Made by a program: the position numbers and the translations under genes
The notes under the pieces: generated by a model
Databases searched by the model: none
What the model was told of the DNA's origin: nothing
Seen by the model: the letters and a program-made list of their open reading frames with translations, nothing else
Part shown: positions 46,218-55,899 of the stretch, piece by piece
How positions within the stretch are numbered: position 1 is the first letter of the stretch
Layout: each line of letters opens with the position of its first letter
From: MFD04580-c1 sp963702995
GTDB lineage: Bacteria; Planctomycetota; Phycisphaerae; Tepidisphaerales; Tepidisphaeraceae
Length of the DNA stretch: 64,000 bases
Direction of reading: 5' to 3'
Assembly: GCA_963702995.1 (NCBI GenBank)
Contig: OY969783.1
Span: forward strand, 3,968,001-4,032,000

Positions 46218-47525
46218 TTAATTGTCGGCCGACTCCTGATACGCAGGATTCGGCTTGCCATTCAGCAGGAATCGCGGCGGCGGCTTGTATTTGGGGCCGC
46301 TGTTTAAGTAGAAGACGACGCCGCCGACAAGCAAGAAGGTGATCAGGGCCGCGACGGCGAACCGACGAGGGTTGTCACGGATGTTGTCCATGATCTCCTC
46401 CATCGAAGCCGGGTTGGCGAAACGCTCCTTGAAGTCCGAGATCACTTCGCCGAAGAGGCGCTTGGTGCTGACGATCGGTTCGGCGGGCGCGGCGCCACCT
46501 TTCTTGGCGGCGGCCTTCGCGGATTTTTCAGCGGCTTTTGCCGCCTTCTCGGCTTCTTTCTTCCGCTTGCGGCCCTCTTTGGTATCGGCGTCGGCGGCGT
46601 CCGAGGCGGCGCCGAACGCTTCTTCCCAGAGGTTCTTCTTCTGGCCCGCCGTCATCGCGTTGGCCGGGACCAGGGCAAGGTTGTCGGCTCTATTGATTGC
46701 CCCGCCGGGGAGGCGGCCCGGAGCCTCGCCGGCCGACGCACCAGGCAGCCCGCCCGGGCCCCCGGCGGCGTCGGGAAGCAAAGTTTGAAGCTGCGAGCCG
46801 GCATCGCCGGCGGCGCCGAGTTCGGCATACGCGCCGGCTTCGACCCCGGCCCCGACCATCCCGTCAACTGGGCGGCCGCCCTCAAGAATGCCCAACGCTC
46901 GGGAGACAAGCTCCGCCGACACCAGCACGAGGGCCGGCTTGAGGTCGGCCGCCTCCTCGTTGATCTGGGCTTCAATATCGAGTTCGGTCTGGTCGTTGAA
47001 GTTGAGCCGTTCGGCGATTTCCGCCGCTTCCCGGGCGGCGGCCTCCTCCTGGGCGCGGCGGTCGGCCTCGGCTTGTTCGGCGGCCCGGACCCACTGCGGT
47101 TTTTTCTTCGCCTTGCGGAGGAACTGCGACGGCCGCATCCCCTGGGTGAAGATCGTGTCCATCAGCGCCGCGACGGAAGAGCCGGCGCCGTAAGGGGTGG
47201 GGGAGGAGAGCGACGGGGCCAGGTCCAGATCGTCGTACTGGAACGCGACCGAACCGATTTCGATCGTGTCCCCTTTTTTCAGGATTCGGCGAAAGACGGG
47301 TCGGCCGCGGAACCAGATGCCGTTGGTGCTGCGGGCATCGACGATGGCCCACCCGTCCGGCATGTCGGGGATGGGCTCGAAACGGCAGTGGACGCGGGAA
47401 ACGAAGACATCGGGGACGAAGATCTCACAGTCCACGTCGCGGCCCAGCGTGACCGGGCCGTCATGGCCCGTCAGACGGAACATGCCAACATCCCGTCCTT
47501 TGGCGATAAAAATCAGGTGAGCCAT
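46218..47525 (-). CDS. FHA-domain membrane protein
   Basis: About 435 residues from ATG 47525 (MAHLIFIAKGRDVGMFRLTG). N-terminal FHA domain (residues about 1-100) with VTLGRDVDCEIFVPD, SRVHCRFEP and DARSTNGIWFRG. These are the GR, SxxH and NG residues that bind phosphothreonine peptides. An Ala/Glu/Arg-rich helical region (about 150-210) and a Gly/Ala-rich low-complexity part follow, then Lys-rich helices and a single membrane segment near the C-terminus (FAVAALITFLLVGGVVFYL). The FHA domain thus lies in the cytoplasm, tethered to the membrane by its C-terminus. The partner kinase is not in this window; FHA proteins often sit in secretion or cell-envelope signalling. Confidence 0.85.
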   Translation of the reverse strand: MAHLIFIAKGRDVGMFRLTGHDGPVTLGRDVDCEIFVPDVFVSRVHCRFEPIPDMPDGWAIVDARSTNGIWFRGRPVFRRILKKGDTIEIGSVAFQYDDLDLAPSLSSPTPYGAGSSVAALMDTIFTQGMRPSQFLRKAKKKPQWVRAAEQAEADRRAQEEAAAREAAEIAERLNFNDQTELDIEAQINEEAADLKPALVLVSAELVSRALGILEGGRPVDGMVGAGVEAGAYAELGAAGDAGSQLQTLLPDAAGGPGGLPGASAGEAPGRLPGGAINRADNLALVPANAMTAGQKKNLWEEAFGAASDAADADTKEGRKRKKEAEKAAKAAEKSAKAAAKKGGAAPAEPIVSTKRLFGEVISDFKERFANPASMEEIMDNIRDNPRRFAVAALITFLLVGGVVFYLNSGPKYKPPPRFLLNGKPNPAYQESADN

Positions 47526-47643
47526 AAGGAGTCGCTGACGATCACCCGAGCGGATCATTCCGCCCAGGTAGGCACAGCCAATCACTTCAACGAGCCCACA
47601 TTAAGGGCAAAATGGTTGTTATATTAAGGTTCTGTGAGCCGCA

Positions 47644-47665
47644 GGAAGTTGGTATCCCAACTTCC
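47644..47665. terminator. Small perfect hairpin upstream of the FHA gene
   Basis: GGAAGTTGG (47644-47652), loop TATC, CCAACTTCC (47657-47665). It lies in the 616-bp spacer 47526-48141, which also contains the palindrome at 48001-48091 and no convincing gene. It could be a terminator or part of the FHA leader. Confidence 0.45.
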
Positions 47666-48000
47666 ACCCTTTGAAGGCCCTTCGGCGCGGTGCCGCTGTA
47701 AGGTGCTGGCCCGGCCGCTGAACATGATACGCATCACTTGCCAATTTGCCACGTCGCGTGGGTTTCGGCGACAGCTTCGGGCGCGGATGATCTTCCCGCG
47801 TGCGTCTTGCGGATCCACATCTTTGCGAGTTGTTAGCGATTCTTTAGCAATTGCAAAACGGAACCACCGATCATGACATCATCGCTCCCGCAAACCGGCA
47901 CGAACGGGGGGTTGTTCTTGCGGCCGCGCGGGCGAGTGGGCCATTCCACCGAGAAGTGCGGGCCCAGCGACGGGCGGAGACGGGATGGCGCGATCGTAGA

Positions 48001-48091
48001 GTAGCAGGCACGTTCCATGTGCCGTCCGCCGTGATCTGGCACGGCGGCGTCGCTGGAAACCGGCGGACGGCACACGGAGTGTGCCTGCTAC
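48001..48091. repeat. Single GTAGCAGGCAC palindrome
   Basis: Starts GTAGCAGGCACGTTCCATGT and ends with CACGGAGTGTGCCTGCTAC; the inner arms CCGTCCGCCG and CGGCGGACGG are also paired. It belongs to the family of the 25803-26218 array and has a clean boundary on both sides. Confidence 0.9.
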
Positions 48092-48141
48092 AATGGACTC
48101 AGGCTCCCGTGCGGTCCCCCAAATTTGAACGGAACGAATCA

Positions 48142-50404
48142 CTAGGCCGGCAGCGGCAGAGTCGAGCCGGCGAAGAACATGCCCGCCTTGTCCCCCGTCG
48201 TGACATTCCCCATCTGGAACGCCTGGGGCGTGATCAGCGCCAGGCCTCCGAGCACGTTGTAATAGAACATTGATCCGGCCATGTCGAAGGTGCCGTACGT
48301 CTCGACGCTGTGCTGGTCGCCGATCAGGTCGTTGTACTGGACCAGCTCGTCATGGCTCGGCGGCGCGAGCCGTATCGCATCGGTGGTGTTGTAGACCTTG
48401 TTGTTGTGAATGAAGTAGTTCATGCACCCGTTGTCGAGGAAGATGCCGACCGCCCCGTACCCGCCCGAACGCACGTTGTAGACGATGTTGTTACCGATCT
48501 CGCTCCCCGTCCCGTCGGTCCCGTAGGTGTAGAGGCCGCCCCCATCCTGCGTCAGCAGCATGACGTCGTGAACGATGTTGTAGGTGACCTTCGTCCGCAG
48601 GGACGTGGAGAACTGCACGCCGTCGCGGCCGGCGCGGTAGATCGTGTTGTGGTCAACGACGTTCCCGTTGCCGATGACGCGCACGCCGGCCGCGTCGGTC
48701 GCGCTGTAATCAACATTCAGGACGACGTTGTTTCGCGCAATGTTGTTATTCCCCGCCAGGGTGATCCCGTTGCCCGCGCTGTACTCGATTGTGCTGTTCG
48801 AGATCGTATTGTTGTTGCCGTACAGGAGGATGCCGCTGTCATAGGGCGCCCCCCACCCGTCCGTCACTTTGGCGCCGAAGTTGGACAGATATTGCGCCCC
48901 GACCCCGGTGATCAGCAGGCCCGTCGAGCCTGAGGAGTAAATGGTGCAGGCGAACAGATGAATGCCGGAGACCGTGATGTAACTTCGCGAACGCAGGTAA
49001 AACCCGTACTGCCGCGCCTTGGCCTCGACGGTATGGGTAATCGGGTTGTCGCTCTTGGGGGCCCATAGGTAGAGCGTGCCGCTGGGGTCGCGGAACCATT
49101 CAGTGGGGGCGTCGAGCGCCTGGAACTTGCCGGTGAGGTAGTAGGGGTTCCCGGCGACGGGGCCGCCGATCTGCAGTGGTCGAGTTGGCCAGCGCCGGCA
49201 GGGTGATGGTCAGGCGGCCGCCGGAAGAGGCCAGTACCGTCCCCGTATCGGCGACCCAGTTCTGGCCCGGCGTGATGTTGATCGTCGCGCCGGTCCAGTC
49301 GATCCCGGTTTTGGCCACCGCCGGGTCAATGATGAACATCTGGCCCTGTCCGACCGAGGCATAAGCCGGAACGCTGTGGGTGTCGTCGGCGATCAAGTAC
49401 CCCTGCGACCCGTAAACGCCCATCCAGTTCCCAATGGTGGAGGTGTCGGTGGCGACCAACATCGCCGCGCCGGTCACGCCAGGCGCCGGCGAGGCGCTGG
49501 CCGACGGGTCAAGGAAGACGCCTTCACACACGGCGTTCGGACCATGCGTGCAGTGGAAATTGAACGACACGCTCCCGCCCACGTCGAACACCAGCCATAC
49601 GCCGCCGGTCAGGTTCGGCACGGCAAGCGTCGCAAGCGTCGTCCCGTCGGCGCTGTTGGTCACGGTCAGCGTCTGGGCGCGCCCCTGCTTGTCGTAATCC
49701 GCACAGTAGAGGGCGACACGGTGAGTCAGCCCATCCGTGAATGCCACGGGGATCGATAAGTCCAGCCCGTAATAGGCGGCCGCGATCCGATCGTTCGCCA
49801 CCGACGCCTTCTCCAGCATGCGCGGGTCAGTCACCGAGGGGGCCCAGAAGAGCGGCGTCGATCCCGATTGCACGTGGGACAACGTCGGCTTCAACAGATC
49901 GAGCGACGTGTTGGGCCACCGCGCCTCGATCATCATCTTCCCGTCCACGAAGACCTGGTTCTGGCCCGCCCCCAGGTCCCAGGCCTGCGGCGCCTGGAAG
50001 ATCGAGTTCTTGTACTTTGTCCAGCCGGTGACCGCGTCCGCTCCATCGACGATGACATTCTCGCCGTTGTACGCCGTGAACGTGATCGGCGACGAAGCCG
50101 TCCCCGAGTAACGCGGCGTGACGGTCTCGTGATAGGTGCCCGCGCGAATGAAGACCGTATCCCCTGGATGAGCCAGCGTCGCCGCCTTCTGAATCGTCTG
50201 AAATGGCGCGGCGAGCGTCCCCGGGTTGGCGTTGTTCCCGGCGGGCGCCACGTACCATGCGTTCGCGGCCGTCAACAGCTCGCGTCGCTCAAGGGTCTCA
50301 CAACACGTGCCCGAACTGACCCCACGCGCTCGACCGGCGGCTCGAATCGCCGCACGCGTGGAATGGGTCAGGGACAACTTCGACTCAGAGCACTGCTTCG
50401 TCAT
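48142..50404 (-). CDS. Secreted right-handed beta-helix protein with LEPR-XLL motif, frame-broken
   Basis: About 754 residues. Near residue 36, ETLERRELLTA is a LEPR-XLL-type export motif. AWYVAPAGNNANPGTLAAPF then TIQKAATLAHPGDTVFIRAG and TYHETVTPRYSGTASSPITF open a DUF1565/parallel beta-helix fold; a beta-sandwich-like insertion with HRVALYCADYDKQGRAQTL follows. The C-terminal PbH1 repeats (NNNTISNSTIEYSAGNGI, GNVVDHNTIYRAGRDGV) complete the helix. The two parts are in different frames; LQIGGPVAGNPYYLTGKFQ in the second frame places the break near 49170-49190. Similar architecture to carbohydrate-binding or lyase-like surface proteins; enzymatic role not demonstrable. Related to 7779-9567 in design, not closely in sequence. 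Confidence 0.8.
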
Positions 50405-50424
50405 TGAAAACCTTGCGAACAGGA

Positions 50425-50596
50425 GAAATCTGAAGCACGAAACCTCAAGGACGCTGAAACGAAGACGAAGCGGAAACGGCCGCAGTCGTGTGCATCCGGT
50501 TTCTGCTTTGCCCCTTGCTCATTCGTTCGGAGTTCGTGCGTGCTTCGGACTTTGACTTTTTCCATCGCACAGCCGTACACGACTAGCGCTGTAGAG
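50425..50596. repeat. Decayed palindromic element of the ATCCGAAGCAC family with one terminal repeat
   Basis: TCTGAAGCACGAAACCTCAA near 50430 mirrors TTCGTGCGTGCTTCGGACTT near 50535. AGCGCTGTAGAG at 50585-50596 matches the right terminal repeat AGCGCTGTAGTG of the element at 54222-54439 in 11 of 12 bases. The left terminal repeat is missing. The rest of the 475-bp spacer 50405-50879 shows only the leader of mgtE. Confidence 0.6.
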
Positions 50597-50879
50597 TTAA
50601 CCGGCCGCCCCAGGGGCCGACGTTACACTCGCACCGGGGATCGATTCAACATTCATCCAAGCCTTTTCGCCGCAATTCCGAGGGATCACCATAGGGAACC
50701 CTTGCCCCGGCGTCGCTGCGTGAAGCAGATCACCCTTCCGCGGGGATTTTGACCCGCGTTCGGTTGCGGCTGCTTCCGAGCACAATAAGATCGCCGCGGC
50801 TCGACGATTTGCCGCCGGCGGCGACGGAGAAGCGGCCAACCGATCGACCGGGCCCCGCGAACGGGAGGGAGAACGCGTC

Positions 50880-52313
50880 ATGATCGATCCTGACAACGAT
50901 ACCGCGCATGCGGCAAAGGAAGGCGGCGCGGCCCCGACGCGCGGGCCGGACGAGGAGCCCGCGCTCGACGCGCGCCGGCGGCCGCCCTTCCACGCGCGAG
51001 AGCGAGGACGAATCGCGCGACGTCGCGACGCAGATCGAAGAGATCCCGGCGGCGGACGGGGCGGATGTGCTGGAGACGATGACCGCCGACGCGGCCGCCG
51101 ACGTCGCGGAGTACCTGGACCCGGAAACCGCCGGCGCGATCCTGTCGGAGATGGAGCCGTCGCTCGCCGCCGGCGTCCTGTCGGACATGGAAGCGCCCGA
51201 GGCGTCGATGGTCGTCTCGGCGATGGACCGAGACGACGCCGTGGACGTGCTGGAGCACGTCCCGGCCGCCCAGCATAAGGCGATCCTCGACGAGATGGAC
51301 GCCGCCGAGGCGGAGGAAGTCCGCGAGCTGGAAAAGTACCCGCCGGACACCGCCGGCGGCATCATGACGCCCCACGTCACCTCGCTGCCCGAGGGGCTGT
51401 CGGTCGAACAGGCGATTACCGAGCTGCGCCGCTTCAATGAAGAGCGCGAGCAAATGTTTTACGTCTATGTCGTCGATCGCCGAAACCACCTGATCGGCGT
51501 CCTGTCGATGCGCGACCTGATCCTCGCCCGCCCCGAACGAAGCATCTCCACCATCATGCGGCCGAACGTCGCCAGCGTCCCCGCCACGATGGATCAGGAA
51601 CAGGTCGCCCGTGAAATGCGCCGCAAAGGGTACCTCGCCATGCCCGTTGTGGACGCCCGCAATCGCCTCCTTGGCATCGTCACCTTTGACGACATGGCCG
51701 ACGTCATCGAAGAAGAAGCCACCGAAGACGTCCAGAAGATGTTCGGCGCCGGCGCCGAGGAGCGGCTCACCAGCCCCTGGCAGTATTCGTTCAAGAAGCG
51801 GGTCTGGTGGCTCCAGGTGAACCTGCTGACAGCGTTCATGGCGGCGGCCGTCGTCGGGATGTTCCAGCAGACCATCGCCGCCCTGCCGGTCCTGGCGGCC
51901 TATCAGACGATCGTCTCGGGGATGGGAGGCAACGCCGCGCGCAGGCCATGGCCGTCGCGATTCGAGGCATCGCGCTCGGGGAGGTGAACCGACGTTTGCT
52001 CTGGAGAATCCTCTATCGCGAAGCGATCGTCGGCGCGCTCACCGGCATCATCATCGGAGTGATCACGGCGGCCATCGCCACCCTCTTTCACTATCATGAA
52101 CACGGCTTGGCGCTGGGGATCGTGATCGGGGCGGCGCTGACGATCAACCACTTTCTGGCCTGCACGAGCGGCGTCATCATCCCCTTCACCATGAAATGGC
52201 TCGGCTTCGACCCAGCTCAATCGGCGACGATCGTCGCCACAACGGTGACCGACTGCTGCGGCTTCTTCGCGACACTCGGCCTGGCCAGCCTCTGCATGCA
52301 CTGGCTGCGGTAG
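50880..52313 (+). CDS. mgtE: Magnesium transporter MgtE, two frame breaks
   Basis: About 478 residues in the intact form. MgtE is a dimeric Mg2+ channel gated by cytosolic Mg2+ bound between its N domain and CBS domains. Seen: N-domain repeats (YLDPETAGAILSEMEPSLAA), the linker into CBS1 YPPDTAGGIMTPHVTSLPEG, CBS1 YVYVVDRRNHLIGVLSMRDL, CBS2 MPVVDARNRLLGIVTFDDM, and the five-helix pore with IVSGMGGNA...QAMAVAIRGIALGEV. The start is ATG 50880, with GGGAGGGAG upstream. The frame breaks near 50985-51005 (MIDPDNDTAHAAKEGG start versus SRDVATQIEEIPAADGADVL) and near 51935 (GGNAARRPW versus QAMAVAIRG). Both flanks are conserved, so indels rather than pseudogene decay are likely. Confidence 0.88.
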
Positions 52314-52320
52314 AGGAGCA

Positions 52321-52482
52321 AACGCTGAATGCTGAAAATGCTGGATGCTGACTGAATCCGCGGGTGGGGCGTCGTTTCGGGCCGCTCGTCGATGCGGGAT
52401 GGGATTCCGGCACGGCGGCCTCTCCGACCGCTCCGCCATTCGGCATTCGGCATTCAGCGTTTCGCCTTCAGCATTTTCGCGT
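52321..52482. repeat. Palindromic repeat, AACGCTGAATGC family
   Basis: Perfect 12-base arms AACGCTGAATGC (52321-52332) and GCATTCAGCGTT (52450-52461) are surrounded by further GCTGAAAATGCTG / CTTCAGCATTTTC pairings. It is a separate palindrome family located between mgtE and serA. Confidence 0.7.
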
Positions 52483-52592
52483 CAACGTCGTCATACGCTT
52501 CCGGCGCCCCCGCGCGCTCCTTGCCTCCCCGGCCGCTCTTTTCTACCATCCGGCCCTTTCGCTCCTACATGATCTAGAAGGGATCTGCCGCC

Positions 52593-54221
52593 ATGCGCAT
52601 TCTCGTTGCCGACAAGCTCGCCTCCGAAGGGTTGGATTTCCTGAAACAATCGGGGATCTCGTTCGATGAGAAAGTCGGCCTGAAGGAAGCGGAGCTGGCG
52701 GCCGAAGTCCCCGCTTACGACGCCCTCATCGTCCGTTCGGGCGCCAAGGTGACCGCCAAGGTGCTCGAGAACCACGGCAACCTGAAGGCGATCGCCCGCG
52801 CCGGCGTCGGCGTGGACAACATCGATCTCCCCGCGGCGACGGGGAAAGGGATCCTGGTCCTCAACACCGCGGCCGCCTCAACCCTCTCCACCGCCGAGCA
52901 TGCCCTGGCCCTGATGATGAGCCTGGCGCGGAAGATCCCGCAGGCTCATGTTGGCCTCACCACGGGCGCGCTGGAATGGAAGAAGCGGAGCATCTATCAA
53001 GGCACGCAGTTGGCCGGGAAGACGCTCGGCGTTGTCGGGCTCGGCCGCATCGGGCAGACCGTCGCCAGCCGGGCGATCGCGATGGAGATGACCGTCATCG
53101 GGTTCGACCCGTTCTTCACCGCCGATCACGCGCTGGACGGCAAGGTGAAGCTGATCCGGGACTTCGACGAGTTCCTGGCCCAGGTGGATGTGATCACGTT
53201 CCACGTGCCCGGCGGCGCGGGGACCAAGCACCTGCTCAACCGCGAGCGGCTGTTCGGCAAGTGCCGCCCGAACCTGCTGGTGATCAACGACAGCCGCGGC
53301 GAAGTGGTGGACGAGATCGCCCTGGCCGAAGCCCTGAAGGCGAAGAAGATCGCCGGCGCCGCGCTCGACGTCTATGAGACCGAGCCGCCGGCGAAGGACC
53401 ATCCCCTGTTCGGCCTTGAAAACGTGGTCCTGACGCCGCACCTGGGAGCGAGCACCGACGAGGCCCAGACCGCCGTCAGCGTCGAGGCGTGCAAGGCGAT
53501 CGTCGCCTATCTGAACCACGGCGAGATCCGCGGCGCGGTGAACGCCGGCAAGTTGAAGCTGGACCTTCCGCCCGACGAAGCCCCCTTCGCCGACCTGGCC
53601 CGCCGGATCGGCGCGCTGCTGGCCGGCTTCTCCGACTCCGGCTACAAGTCACTGACCCTCCGGGCCAGCGGCACCCGCGCCCCCAAGCTCATGGAGACGC
53701 TGCTGAAGCTGGCGACGGTGGAGCTGCTCAAGCCCCACCTGACGCCGCCGGTCAACGTCATCAATGTCGAGCACCTGGCCCGCAGCCGCGGGATCGAGTT
53801 GGTGCAGATTCACGAGCCGAGCCCGCCGGCCGGGCTGGTGGGCGACATTGTCGGCGTTCGCGCCGACGGGCCCAATGGCGAAAGCCATCGCATCCTCGGG
53901 ACGGTCTACGCCGACGGGCTGCCCCGCATCCTGCGGATCGACGACTACGCGATGGACATGGTCCCCGAAGGCCACATGGTGGTCGTGATCAACCGCGATA
54001 CGCCCGGTGTCATCGGCATGGTCGGGACGAGCTTCGGTGATGAGAAGGTGAACATCGCGGACATGGTCATCAGCCGCTTCGTCGGCAAGGACGGCGCGGC
54101 GACGGCGCTGATGGTGATCAAGACCGACAGCGAGCCCCCGGCCGCCCTGCTCGACCGCCTGCAAAACAGCGGGCCGATCATCCGCGTGAAGGCGCTTACG
54201 CTGCCACCGCGCGGCGCCTAA
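52593..54221 (+). CDS. serA: D-3-phosphoglycerate dehydrogenase SerA
   Basis: 542 residues. Oxidises 3-phosphoglycerate to 3-phosphohydroxypyruvate with NAD+, the first step of serine synthesis. Full type I architecture: substrate domain (KAIARAGVGVDNIDLPAATG), NAD domain with GVVGLGRIGQTVASRA (about residue 147), catalytic Arg in NDSRGEVVDEIAL, Glu in ALDVYETEPP and His in LTPHLGAST, then the ASB domain (about 320-450) and C-terminal ACT domain (VVVINRDTPGVIGMVGTSFG). Unusual: the loop normally NTPGGNTxSTAEH reads NTAAASTLSTAEH, and NCARGG reads NDSRGE. The stop codon TAA is part of a CTAA direct repeat flanking the adjacent MITE-like element. Confidence 0.95.
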   Translation: MRILVADKLASEGLDFLKQSGISFDEKVGLKEAELAAEVPAYDALIVRSGAKVTAKVLENHGNLKAIARAGVGVDNIDLPAATGKGILVLNTAAASTLSTAEHALALMMSLARKIPQAHVGLTTGALEWKKRSIYQGTQLAGKTLGVVGLGRIGQTVASRAIAMEMTVIGFDPFFTADHALDGKVKLIRDFDEFLAQVDVITFHVPGGAGTKHLLNRERLFGKCRPNLLVINDSRGEVVDEIALAEALKAKKIAGAALDVYETEPPAKDHPLFGLENVVLTPHLGASTDEAQTAVSVEACKAIVAYLNHGEIRGAVNAGKLKLDLPPDEAPFADLARRIGALLAGFSDSGYKSLTLRASGTRAPKLMETLLKLATVELLKPHLTPPVNVINVEHLARSRGIELVQIHEPSPPAGLVGDIVGVRADGPNGESHRILGTVYADGLPRILRIDDYAMDMVPEGHMVVVINRDTPGVIGMVGTSFGDEKVNIADMVISRFVGKDGAATALMVIKTDSEPPAALLDRLQNSGPIIRVKALTLPPRGA

Positions 54222-54439
54222 CACTACAGCGCTACCTCGCGAATCGCGGCGGAACGAAGGAGGCAAAATCCGAAGCCCGAAATCCGAAGGAATGACCAAG
54301 CGGAAAGAAAGAAAACCGATGAAAGCGGATGCGGAAGGAGCATCGTTTTCCGCTTCGCCTTCTTTTCTGCTTCCCTGGGATTTCGTGCTTCAGATCTCTC
54401 TTTTTTGGCAAGGCTTTACGGCTATTCAGCGCTGTAGTG
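54222..54439. mobile_element. MITE-like element with terminal inverted repeats and CTAA duplication
   Basis: 12-bp perfect terminal inverted repeats CACTACAGCGCT (54222-54233) and AGCGCTGTAGTG (54428-54439) enclose a palindromic core. That core contains AATCCGAAGCCCGAAATCCG and GGATTTCGTGCTTCAGATC, the same family as the 151-bp array at 7114-7717. CTAA occurs immediately outside both ends (54218-54221, 54440-54443), as a 4-bp target duplication would. There is no coding capacity. The left CTAA includes the serA stop codon. Confidence 0.7.
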
Positions 54440-54461
54440 CTAAGGCATCGGAACCGATGTA

Positions 54462-54536
54462 GTAGGGCGTGGCTTGCCACGCCATGGACCGATCCATCCG
54501 ACGGTGCATGAAACGGCGTGGTGAACCACGCCCTAC
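54462..54536. repeat. Palindromic repeat, GTAGGGCGTGG family
   Basis: Arms GTAGGGCGTGG (54462-54472) and CCACGCCCTAC (54526-54536), with inner GCGTGG/CCACGC repeats, end seven bases before the start of the M24 peptidase gene, so it may replace its leader. Same family as 9817-9867. Confidence 0.75.
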
Positions 54537-54542
54537 GGTTCA

Positions 54543-55667
54543 ATGAGCGCACCAGCAGCCATCTACGCCGATCGTCTCGCCCGAACCCTCGCGGCGATGG
54601 CGGCGGCCGATGTGGATGCGCTCCTGCTGACCCCCGGCGCCGACCTGCTCTATCTCTCCGGCTTCGCCCACGGCCACGCCGGTGAACGGCTCTTCTGCCT
54701 CGTCATCCGGCGGGACGGCCCCGCGCGCTGGGTCGTGCCGTCCATGAACGTGCCACAGCTCGAGCCGCACGTTCTCCCCGGCCAATCCGTGCGACCTTGG
54801 GACGATGCCGAGGGGTATGGGCCGGCGCTCGCCGAGGCGATCGCAGGGGCGCGATCGATCGCTTTCGACGACGAAGCCCGTGCCACCTTCCTGCTCGACC
54901 TCCGCGACGCGGCCGCCGGCGCCGCGCTCTCCCGGGCCAGCCGCGTGATGCGCCGCCTGCGTGCCCGGAAAGACGCCGCCGAGCTTCAGGCCCTGCGGGA
55001 TGCCGGCCGCGATGTGGACCTTACCATCGCCGAGGCTCTCTCCTTCTGCCGCCCCGGCCGCACGGAAGCCAACATCGACCGCGACCTGCGGGAAGCGCTG
55101 CTCCGCCGCGCCCCCACGAGCACCGCCGCCTTCACCATCATCGCGGCCGGGCCCAACGCCGCCCTGCCCCATCATGAGACCAGCGTCCGCCCGCTGGCCG
55201 CCGGCGAAGTGATCCTCCTCGATTTCGGCACCCGCGGCCCCAGCGGGTATCACAGCGACATCACCGTCACGGCATGCATAGGGCACCCGGCCGACCCGGA
55301 GCTCGCCACCGTCTACCGCGTGGTCCGCGACGCCCAGCAGGCCGCCATTGACGCCGTTCGTCCCGGCGTGTCCTGTGCGTCCATCGACCGCGCCGCCCGC
55401 GATGTGATCAGTGGGGCGGGCTACGGCCCGCACTTCCTCCACCGCACCGGCCACGGGCTGGGCTTGCAGGTCCATGAGCCGCCGTTCATGGTTCAGGGGA
55501 ACGACGAGGTGCTTGAAGAGGGGATGGTTTTCAGCATCGAGCCCGGCATCTACCTTCCCGGCCGCTTCGGCGTTCGACTCGAGGTGATCGTCGCGGTGTC
55601 GGCTACCGGAGTGGAAATGATCAACTCGCCCCGGCCGACCGAGTTGCCGATCCTGCCGATTGCGTGA
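54543..55667 (+). CDS. Xaa-Pro aminopeptidase-like protein (M24 family)
   Basis: 374 residues: N-terminal creatinase-like domain (residues about 1-135, LLYLSGFAHGHAGERLFCLV) and C-terminal pita-bread metallopeptidase domain. Metal ligands: Asp in EVILLDFGTRG, Asp in YHSDITVT, His in RTGHGLGLQVHE, Glu in FSIEPGIYLP and Glu in RLEVIVAV. All five are present. HHE in NAALPHHETS is the usual substrate-pocket histidine. Likely removes N-terminal residues before proline in the cytoplasm; a creatinase or methionine aminopeptidase role is less likely from the two-domain length. No clear ribosome-binding site, and the palindrome at 54462-54536 lies directly upstream. Confidence 0.87.
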   Translation: MSAPAAIYADRLARTLAAMAAADVDALLLTPGADLLYLSGFAHGHAGERLFCLVIRRDGPARWVVPSMNVPQLEPHVLPGQSVRPWDDAEGYGPALAEAIAGARSIAFDDEARATFLLDLRDAAAGAALSRASRVMRRLRARKDAAELQALRDAGRDVDLTIAEALSFCRPGRTEANIDRDLREALLRRAPTSTAAFTIIAAGPNAALPHHETSVRPLAAGEVILLDFGTRGPSGYHSDITVTACIGHPADPELATVYRVVRDAQQAAIDAVRPGVSCASIDRAARDVISGAGYGPHFLHRTGHGLGLQVHEPPFMVQGNDEVLEEGMVFSIEPGIYLPGRFGVRLEVIVAVSATGVEMINSPRPTELPILPIA

Positions 55668-55899
55668 GCGTCTCTGAGACGTTTCGATAGGAAGTGGGAC
55701 GGCCCGCACTTCGTGCGATGCGCGCTGCGCGTGGCGGCGAAAAGAGAGCGTCCGAGCCGCGTATCGGTTCGCGAAAGCCCGCTCTGTCGCGCCCGCTCGA
55801 GCCGCCTGGGAAACCGTGGTTGCCGGTTGCACAACGCGCGTTTAAATTCATTGCCTCTAAGGGGGCCTGGCGAGGGGCACTCAACTCATCGGAGGGATC

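Noticed and set aside
47634..47876. Possible 80-residue gene upstream of the FHA protein
   Set aside because: Starts inside a hairpin, has no Shine-Dalgarno sequence and no similarity that I recognise.
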